A DNA stretch of 11,761 bases from Candidatus Rifleibacteriota bacterium (GTDB lineage: Bacteria; Muiribacteriota; Ozemobacteria; Ozemobacterales; Ozemobacteraceae), in NCBI GenBank assembly GCA_028691595.1, contig JAQUZA010000057.1, positions 1 through 11,761 of the forward strand. The letters are read 5' to 3'. This document shows, piece by piece, positions 6,560 to 11,761 of this stretch. The number at the start of each line of letters is the position of its first letter. The first letter of the stretch is position 1. The notes beneath the pieces were generated by a model. It did no database searches, was not told where the DNA came from, and was given only the letters and a program-made list of their open reading frames with translations. The translations under genes were made by a program, and so were the position numbers.

Positions 6560-8296
6560 TCACTCCGGCCGGTATTTTGAAATGCGCAGAATGCGGTTAA
6601 CCGAAAGCTGGGATTCATATAAGGTCTCAAGGACAAGATCGGCGCTGACTCCTGAGTTTTCGATGGCTTTGCCAGATTCGGTTTCAATTTTCTGCACCAG
6701 CAAAAGATATCTCCAGGTGCGGTTTTTCAGATCACGTTTAACAGATTCAAGATTGGCGTTGAGGTGCCCGACGGAAAACGAGTTATAACGTAGCGGCACC
6801 AGCGCATTTGACTGCTCGGTTACCACGATATAATCCTTCTTGTCAGGGTATTCACGCTGTAAAAACTCACGCACTGTTTTAAACTCTCGAAAAAAGAGAA
6901 TATCTCTGACAGCGAGATTCTGCCCGGCAACTGGCCAGCAATGAATCAGCAGCAGAAAGGCGCCGACCACCGCCCAGTTTTTTCCCAAGGCGAACAAATT
7001 TGTGAGACGGCGCATCAGATAGACTGATAAAAACACCAGCACCGGCAGAAAGATAATACCCAGTCTCGATGTATACTGCAGCGTCATGTCGCCCCAGAAA
7101 TAGGCAAAACGGGCAGCAGCGTGCAGGGCAAAGAACAGAGCACTGAAAAGCAGCATTGACTGGTCAGCAGAGAAGCTGGCGCTCGCCAGCGGGTCTTTTG
7201 CAGACTGACGCCGGAGCTGCCAGTCAAGCAGCAGCCAGACAAGACCGGCCACAGCAAAGAATGTTATGACCGGCACCATGCCATAAGCCCTTTCACTACC
7301 AGTAAAAAACGGCAGAGCCTTTTGAATGTTCTTAACAAAGAGATCAAAACCGAATGCCTGGTCGATTTCTTTTACCTGAAAAGCCTGCTGACTGAAGGTT
7401 ACCAGACGCAGCCAGGCGGCGGGCATAAACAACAGCGGCCAGATAACCAGCCGCAAACTGAAGTGAGCATACTCAGCAGCCGGCAACCGCAAAAAGACCA
7501 CTGGCAGAGCACAAAGAACAGCCAATGCTGATTCATATCTGGTCTGCGCCAACAGTGGCAGCAACAGCAGCATTGATTCAGCGCTGGATGCCGCCGGCCT
7601 GCGAATAAAGCGGTCAAGCAGAACAAGGAAAATAAGAGCAGTCATTAAATTGAACACTTCGAAGCCTGCCGAGGTCATATAAAGTAGAAAGACCGGATAA
7701 GAGGCGAGCAGCAGCATGGCTGTAATTCCCCAGAAACGGCCAAATGGCATCTGAACGAGGTAATACAGCAATAACATGCTTAAAAAGCCAGCAATAGCGT
7801 TTACAGCGAAGGCATTACTACCTCTATAACCGGTTAAGGAATGCAGAGCGCTGACCATAAAAGGAAAACCGCCGGGGCGCATATCGGTAACCCTGCTGAT
7901 GACACGATTCATGCCATGATAATAGCTGACAGCCTGAGTGGGGTTATAGCAGGCGTGGTCGTCGTACATTGCCATCGACATACCGAGCAGGTTTGTTTCG
8001 TCGGCAAGAATTCTAAAATCAGGCGGCGAAGCCAGAAACCCGGCCACCGTAAGCGCGAAAGCAGTCACGATCGGCAAGGCATGCCGGCGAATGCCGTTGT
8101 TCAGAACCTCATAGGTCGGCAACCGGGTAAATAGCTGCTGCAGCCAGACAAACAGGGCCGCAGCAACAAAATACCAGGTATAATCTACATAAAGGGTTTC
8201 CATGCGGGTGCGCTCAAGCCCGAAAAAGCCAAAATAGATGGCCACTGCCGCCGCAACGCACGCCAGCCATACCATTGTTTTGCCAGATTTGTTCAT
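6560..8296 (-). CDS. GT-C type membrane glycosyltransferase (GT39/ArnT-like)
   Basis: A 578-residue polytopic protein with about ten or more hydrophobic segments up to residue 470 and a soluble C-terminal part (about 475-578). The first large extracytoplasmic loop carries D99-E100 (LADETNLLGMSMAMY, 97-111), the acidic pair typical of GT-C enzymes that use polyprenyl-phosphate sugars. R140-P141 in DMRPGGFPF (138-146), before a membrane segment, also matches GT39/GT83 family layout. Such enzymes move a sugar from a lipid carrier onto protein, lipid A or cell-wall polymer on the outer face of the membrane. Donor and acceptor cannot be inferred. The ATG is chosen because the first membrane helix starts at about residue 8; no convincing Shine-Dalgarno precedes it. 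It follows the RCC1 lipoprotein gene by 71 bases with no terminator between them, so co-transcription is possible. No clear hairpin follows its stop. Confidence 0.8.
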   Translation of the reverse strand: MNKSGKTMVWLACVAAAVAIYFGFFGLERTRMETLYVDYTWYFVAAALFVWLQQLFTRLPTYEVLNNGIRRHALPIVTAFALTVAGFLASPPDFRILADETNLLGMSMAMYDDHACYNPTQAVSYYHGMNRVISRVTDMRPGGFPFMVSALHSLTGYRGSNAFAVNAIAGFLSMLLLYYLVQMPFGRFWGITAMLLLASYPVFLLYMTSAGFEVFNLMTALIFLVLLDRFIRRPAASSAESMLLLLPLLAQTRYESALAVLCALPVVFLRLPAAEYAHFSLRLVIWPLLFMPAAWLRLVTFSQQAFQVKEIDQAFGFDLFVKNIQKALPFFTGSERAYGMVPVITFFAVAGLVWLLLDWQLRRQSAKDPLASASFSADQSMLLFSALFFALHAAARFAYFWGDMTLQYTSRLGIIFLPVLVFLSVYLMRRLTNLFALGKNWAVVGAFLLLIHCWPVAGQNLAVRDILFFREFKTVREFLQREYPDKKDYIVVTEQSNALVPLRYNSFSVGHLNANLESVKRDLKNRTWRYLLLVQKIETESGKAIENSGVSADLVLETLYESQLSVNRILRISKYRPE

Positions 8297-8367
8297 AGAA
8301 CCAAGGTTACCATGAACTTTCGCGCCCGGCGACAGAATTTTGCCGGCAGCTCAGGGAACCGCAATAT

Positions 8368-10098
8368 TCAGTTCCATGGGTCAGACAGATTGACCACAGA
8401 TGGGTAAACGATGCCCTCCTCGGGCGAATTATCATCTTCAATCAGACCATTTCCGATCTGGCCGGCACTGTTGTCACCAAGCGAATAGCCCTTTCCGGCA
8501 GAGACAAAATAGGAGTTTTCGCCGCCACAACCGGCACTGCTGACAGCAGTCATGTTGGGGTTCAATACCGGGTAATTGCGAGATTTTATCGCCAGATCCA
8601 ACCCCAACTGACCTTGAAAGTTATCACCAAAAACATATACCGAACCACCTGCAGTTAATACCAGGCTATGATTTGCGCCGGCAACAAGCTTTTCAGCACT
8701 ACTGATGCCGGATACTTTTCCCGGAGCAGAAATTATAACGGTTGTCGTTGCCAGACCCGTCTGCCCAAGAAAGTTGAAACCCCAGGCGTAAACATTGCCA
8801 TCGGTGCCTAACGCAAGAAAATGGCCGCCGCCAGCAGCGACTGAAACAGCTGTAACCGGCATGGAAACTTGCCTGAAGACTGGAAAATATTCGAGGGTTT
8901 CGTCTGCAAGCTGTTTTAATGAGTTGTCACCGGCAGCCCAGACTGAACCATCATTTTTTACAAGCAAACTGTAGTCTGAACCCGCTGCAATACCTTTGAT
9001 ATCTGTCATCCCGGCGACTGCCTGTGCCGCCACTCCAGTCTCTGAAGTAGCTCCCAGTCCAAGCTGCCCTCTGTCGTTCGCACCCCAGACATAAAGCTGC
9101 CCCCCTGCGTCAATAGCCAGGGCATGGCGATTTCCGGCTGCAATTGTCTCGATATTGCTCACCCCTGAAACTTCGAGAGGATACGCTGATGAAACCGGCC
9201 CGATGCTGCCAAACTGCAGCAGATCATTGTTGCCACAGGCATAAACCCTGTTGTCTTCACAGAGCAGCAGCGAATAGTCGTCACCGGCATCGATAGCCCT
9301 GACACGTCTGGTGAATGGCGAAAATTTAGGCAAATATGTATTTGCCAGATCAGGCATAGCCAGTCGACCTTCAGTATTGTTGCCGAAACCAATCAATGTA
9401 CCGTCATCACGTAACGCCAAACTGTGAATTATGCCCCCGGCAACGGCAACAATTTTGTTGGCAGCAATTTTGTTCTTGTAAATGGAAAAAATCTTCACAA
9501 AATCCAGGCGGTCGGCAGTCGCCGCTGTTGCATACACCTCATTTAGATTGGCAAATATGGCAGCTGATATGCCGGTCATGGTTGTAAAGTCATTAACAGC
9601 AAGACAGGCAGCATTGGCCAAGACATCTTCAGGCTCATTTGAGCCGCTGGCTACGATAACGACAGTATTATTCTGCCCCGGGATCAAATCAGCGCCGCCA
9701 TGAAAACTTTGATGCCGCGTGCCGCCATCTATAATCGCCGCATTTTCGAGTTCTAGCGTTGCAATTACCGGCACTGCCGGAACTGCCTGAAACGATACCG
9801 TGGCGCTACCATCTATGATTGCAGCCGTCTTGCGCATTAAAAAATAGGGATTGGTAAAATTACCCCGATTGATGAGCTTCAGAGAAAAAATAGCGCTGGC
9901 TTGAGTCTGAGCACGAAGAGCGGCACGAAGAGATTCTTTGTGCAAACGCAGTCTGATACTTACTTCAGCCGTAGCCGAAGGTGGCAGAACTTCCGACTTA
10001 CTATCGATCGCGACACTCGCAGGATTTGCCTTTCCTGAAAAGCAGCCGACGACCAGCAAAGTCAAACTCAAACAAATTATCAGCAGATATTTTTTCAT
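8368..10098 (-). CDS. Lipoprotein with seven RCC1 repeats (predicted beta-propeller)
   Basis: I place the start at the ATG at 10098 (576 residues). It gives a textbook lipoprotein signal: MKK, a hydrophobic core, then VVGC with the lipidated cysteine at residue 19. An in-frame ATG 27 bases upstream (10125) would put polar residues before it. Residues about 40-155 look like a beta-rich domain with two copies of AAIIDG. From about 217 come seven RCC1-type units (about 217-246, 267-297, 316-348, 367-397, 418-448, 468-499, 519-549), each with the pattern AAG..HSL.L..DG.VYAWG.N..GQLG. Seven is the number needed to close an RCC1 propeller. Eukaryotic RCC1 is an exchange factor, but bacterial secreted versions are usually binding or structural scaffolds, so no enzymatic role is claimed. 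The C-terminal RCC1 units are intact, and the protein ends about 27 residues after the last one. It lies between hicAB and a membrane glycosyltransferase gene. Confidence 0.85.
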   Translation of the reverse strand: MKKYLLIICLSLTLLVVGCFSGKANPASVAIDSKSEVLPPSATAEVSIRLRLHKESLRAALRAQTQASAIFSLKLINRGNFTNPYFLMRKTAAIIDGSATVSFQAVPAVPVIATLELENAAIIDGGTRHQSFHGGADLIPGQNNTVVIVASGSNEPEDVLANAACLAVNDFTTMTGISAAIFANLNEVYATAATADRLDFVKIFSIYKNKIAANKIVAVAGGIIHSLALRDDGTLIGFGNNTEGRLAMPDLANTYLPKFSPFTRRVRAIDAGDDYSLLLCEDNRVYACGNNDLLQFGSIGPVSSAYPLEVSGVSNIETIAAGNRHALAIDAGGQLYVWGANDRGQLGLGATSETGVAAQAVAGMTDIKGIAAGSDYSLLVKNDGSVWAAGDNSLKQLADETLEYFPVFRQVSMPVTAVSVAAGGGHFLALGTDGNVYAWGFNFLGQTGLATTTVIISAPGKVSGISSAEKLVAGANHSLVLTAGGSVYVFGDNFQGQLGLDLAIKSRNYPVLNPNMTAVSSAGCGGENSYFVSAGKGYSLGDNSAGQIGNGLIEDDNSPEEGIVYPSVVNLSDPWN

Positions 10099-10132
10099 AC
10101 AATTTTGTTGATCCTGCACAATCATTTGCGCC

Positions 10133-10162
10133 AGTATTACCGCTTCGACTAAGTTCTTGCAA
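10133..10162 (-). promoter_or_regulatory. Weak candidate promoter for the RCC1 lipoprotein gene
   Basis: On the minus strand TTGCAA (10162-10157) lies 18 bases before AATACT (10138-10133), 35 bases upstream of the chosen start codon. Each hexamer matches only four of six consensus bases, so this is a suggestion. The position, between hicB and the lipoprotein, is reasonable. Confidence 0.25.
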
Positions 10163-10197
10163 CAGTCACAGCCGGTTGAATCAGTGCTTTTAAATTT

Positions 10198-10407
10198 TCA
10201 GACAGCGATCCTGTCGATGGTTGAATTTGGTTCCGGCAGTGGCAAGCCATCTTCAGCCAGACCTTCGAGATGGAAAATTATTGCCTCACGAAGATTTTCT
10301 CTGGCTTCAACCGGAGTCTTTCCTGTTGCGCCGCATCCCTGAACATCGGGAGCATAAGCAGAGTAATTCTTACCAGACTTTTCAATAACAACAAGATACT
10401 CTTTCAT
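10198..10407 (-). CDS. hicB: HicB-type antitoxin, short form
   Basis: From the ATG at 10407 this encodes 69 residues of a HicB-like partially degraded RNase-H fold. It begins KEYLVVIEKSGKNYSAYAPD, continues with GCGATGKTPVEARENLREAI (24-43), and ends with the proline-rich LPLPEPNS typical of the family. It has no added helix-turn-helix or ribbon-helix-helix DNA-binding domain, as in many short HicB proteins. In a working pair HicB binds HicA and blocks its mRNA-cleaving activity. The intended hicA stop (10411-10409) lies one base upstream of this ATG, the normal tight spacing. Because hicA has lost a base, its current reading frame also runs into hicB, so a 134-residue fused protein could be made from 10602. 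Confidence 0.85.
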   Translation of the reverse strand: MKEYLVVIEKSGKNYSAYAPDVQGCGATGKTPVEARENLREAIIFHLEGLAEDGLPLPEPNSTIDRIAV

Positions 10408-10408
10408 G

Positions 10409-10602
10409 TTAATTACCTTTCTGCTGAGCCTGCTTAAGAATACTGTTAAGAGTTCCAGGTGCCACATCATCACCGGATTCCCGGAAATTGTAACACGGCC
10501 AATTTTTACCGGATGTTTAAACTGCCTGTGATTGGTGCCTCTCCGTGCTACCATCACCCATCCATCTTTTTCGATAATTTTTATTATCTCACGAACCTTC
10601 AT
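10409..10602 (-). pseudogene. hicA: HicA mRNA interferase toxin with a one-base frameshift
   Basis: The first 43 codons encode a clear HicA double-stranded RNA-binding fold: MKVREIIKIIEKDGW, then GTNHRQFKHP with the catalytic histidine H25, then GRVTISGNP. After AATCCG (about 10479-10474) the frame goes wrong. The downstream family ending GDDVAPGTLNSILKQAQQKG is encoded in the neighbouring frame and terminates at TAA 10411-10409. Adding one G near 10474 restores a normal 64-residue HicA that stops one base before hicB. As written, the frame instead yields 22 unrelated residues and continues in frame into hicB. HicA cleaves mRNA when free of HicB. The restored C-terminal motif is conserved in the family, so the product as written is probably inactive. 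Natural mutation and a base-calling or assembly error both remain possible. Confidence 0.85.
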
Positions 10603-10608
10603 AGCCCC

Positions 10609-10636
10609 ATCTTAGCAAAACCAGCCTAAATTTCAA
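10609..10636 (-). promoter_or_regulatory. Candidate promoter of hicAB
   Basis: On the minus strand TTGAAA (10636-10631) and TAAGAT (10614-10609) are 16 bases apart, with a TG forming a partial extended -10. Only six bases separate the -10 from the hicA ATG, so transcripts from it would be nearly leaderless. Another promoter further upstream in the 158-base gap cannot be excluded. Confidence 0.35.
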
Positions 10637-10760
10637 AGAAAGATTGCTGCCTGGTAGAAGATAAGACAGAGTTGCCGCAAAAAATAACACTCTCGATACT
10701 CAGAGCTGATCGACAAGTTGAATTTTTCCGGCATTTGGTATCAAACAAAAACTGGGACTT

Positions 10761-11761
10761 CTATTTTTGCAGCTGAAAGAGCGATACACCGATCGGCAAA
10801 GTTGCAGTGATGCTGACATTTTCGCCATTGCCTTCTCTTATTTTGATGAAAGCAGCAGCATAGGTAGATATTACAGCCTCTCCAACTTCATTCGCCAGAC
10901 TTATATTGATGGGGTTGAGAGCCGGCCCTGTCAGTTCAACATTTGCCAAGCCATAATCAAAAGAGTATTCGTTTGCAAGATCTAACGCCCGAATGCCGTA
11001 TAAACCACCATCCTGGTAGTTGTTAACAGCAATAGCAAGCAAAAATCTTGCATACACTTCATCGACAGATTTTCCGGTAAAATTTCTAATTGCCTCATCA
11101 GCATAATAACTTCCATCAAGCAATCCCGACACTGAATCATTCAGACCAAAATTCTGAGCCAGCCATGTCCCGAAAAGATAGACCTTGCCATAATCTGCAC
11201 TGTTTCCAAACCATTGATTGATCGGAGTGCTATTAACAGCTGCAAAATAGTTGTTTACCTGCGTTGCCTTCGACTGATTGTTTCGATCCGCAACAGAAAA
11301 CCCATTTATATGCTCGGCATAGCCTGACATCGCCTCATCGAGCCAGCCATTGGCATCATATTGCTGGCTAGTCAAAGACCTCTTGTGCCAGTAGTGAATC
11401 ATATGCTGAAACTCATGAGCAGCAGTCGCGGCAAGCATATTAATGGCACGCTTATAGGCATTGTAAGTAGTCAGGTCGGCCGGAAGCTGCAGAAAGAAAA
11501 TTTTCTTCCAGTTCGAATGATCCTGAATATACAAATCACCTGAGTAAAAATATCCGGCTGTAAAAATTTTCCTTGAGACCAAAATATAGGTTGCGCTCGC
11601 AGTAACATCATAATTGACATTGTCTGCAAGAAATAACCCTTCAGGATCATTCCCAAAAATTCGCCGATTCGTATCGTGTATTTTTCCTGATTCAGCCCGT
11701 TTTGTGCTCAAGCCAGCAATGACTGTATCCACGTTGGGCAATAAAGAATCCAGATCGGAAG
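10761..11761 (-). CDS. Gluzincin-type zinc metallopeptidase (M30/hyicolysin-like), N-terminus cut by window edge
   Basis: The frame is open from the right edge to a TAG at 10763-10761. The first possible start inside the window is a TTG at 11741-11739, but codons upstream are also open and no signal peptide is seen, so the true N-terminus lies outside. Counting from that TTG, the zinc motif is HEFQH (109-113) in AATAAHEFQHMIHY, and the third ligand is probably E136 in WLDEAMSGYAEH (133-144). The later YGKVYLFGTWLAQNFG (184-199) also fits M30-like secreted peptidases; immune-inhibitor A-like relatives are an alternative. A beta-rich tail (about 270-326) follows the catalytic part. Family members are exported and degrade proteins outside the cell. 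No clear terminator follows; the 158 bases to hicA hold only a weak hairpin beside a six-T run. Catalytic class is well supported, exact family less so. Confidence 0.8.
   Translation of the reverse strand, partial: SDLDSLLPNVDTVIAGLSTKRAESGKIHDTNRRIFGNDPEGLFLADNVNYDVTASATYILVSRKIFTAGYFYSGDLYIQDHSNWKKIFFLQLPADLTTYNAYKRAINMLAATAAHEFQHMIHYWHKRSLTSQQYDANGWLDEAMSGYAEHINGFSVADRNNQSKATQVNNYFAAVNSTPINQWFGNSADYGKVYLFGTWLAQNFGLNDSVSGLLDGSYYADEAIRNFTGKSVDEVYARFLLAIAVNNYQDGGLYGIRALDLANEYSFDYGLANVELTGPALNPINISLANEVGEAVISTYAAAFIKIREGNGENVSITATLPIGVSLFQLQK
11752..11761 (+). other. Possible residual Illumina adapter at the right end
   Basis: The last ten bases, AGATCGGAAG, equal the first ten of the common Illumina adapter (AGATCGGAAGAGC), on the plus strand and running off the end as read-through would. 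The codons they appear to add to the peptidase gene should not be trusted. A chance match is possible but unlikely exactly at the end. Confidence 0.5.

Noticed and set aside
6540..6562. Possible terminator after the GT-C gene (seven-T run on the minus strand)
   Set aside because: The only nearby symmetry, CCGGCCGG, leaves no loop and is not adjacent to the T run. I see no stable hairpin.
6386..6580. 64-codon plus-strand frame opposite the rpsF leader and promoter
   Set aside because: It has no Shine-Dalgarno and is low in complexity. The minus strand there is fully explained by promoter, leader and the end of the glycosyltransferase gene.
10099..10125. Nine-codon longer start for the RCC1 lipoprotein
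   Set aside because: The extension places polar residues ahead of a perfect lipoprotein signal, and the upstream ATG has no better ribosome site.
10660..10710. Possible terminator after the peptidase gene
   Set aside because: The stem CTCT/AGAG is only four pairs long and is separated from the six-T run by several bases, too weak to call.
1..11761. CRISPR arrays, tRNA or rRNA genes, insertion sequences, phage genes
   Set aside because: No spaced direct repeats, cloverleaf-like sequences, transposase motifs or terminal inverted repeats were seen; the minus-strand genes occupy nearly all of the window.

Overview
The window looks like a bacterial chromosome fragment of roughly balanced base composition. 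Every gene I can support lies on the minus strand, so transcription runs from high to low coordinates. It carries the conserved block rpsF-ssb-rpsR-(DUF2232 membrane protein)-rplI-dnaB, and the lipobox on one accessory protein fits a bacterial envelope. The DUF2232 gene between rpsR and rplI recalls the yybS arrangement of Firmicutes and some other lineages. None of this fixes a phylum, and I do not assign one.

Right part (about 10761-11761): an HExxH zinc metallopeptidase, cut at its N-terminus by the right edge of the window. The last ten bases equal the start of the standard Illumina adapter, so that edge may be a contig end with read-through sequence. Next (10198-10602) is a HicA-HicB toxin-antitoxin pair in which a single missing base breaks hicA and joins it in frame to hicB. 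Then come a lipoprotein with seven RCC1 repeats, enough for one complete propeller (8368-10098), and a polytopic GT-C type glycosyltransferase (6560-8296).

Centre (about 2372-6484): a strong sigma-70-like promoter precedes a structured leader whose helix would cover the Shine-Dalgarno of rpsF. It resembles the S6:S18 autoregulatory leader known in other bacteria. Then follow rpsF, ssb, rpsR, the DUF2232 protein and rplI, closed by a near-ideal hairpin. dnaB follows with its own strong ribosome binding site.

Left part (1-2372): dnaB overlaps a PAP2 lipid phosphatase by one base (TGATG). One base after the PAP2 stop begins a long gene with two GT4 glycosyltransferase domains in one polypeptide, cut by the left edge. 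The PAP2 and GT4 genes are probably translationally coupled to dnaB, which places envelope-glycan functions behind replication genes. I see no tRNA, rRNA, CRISPR array or insertion sequence. I see no clearly new defence or mobile system. The most informative oddities are the hicA frameshift, the double-GT4 protein and the rpsF leader.
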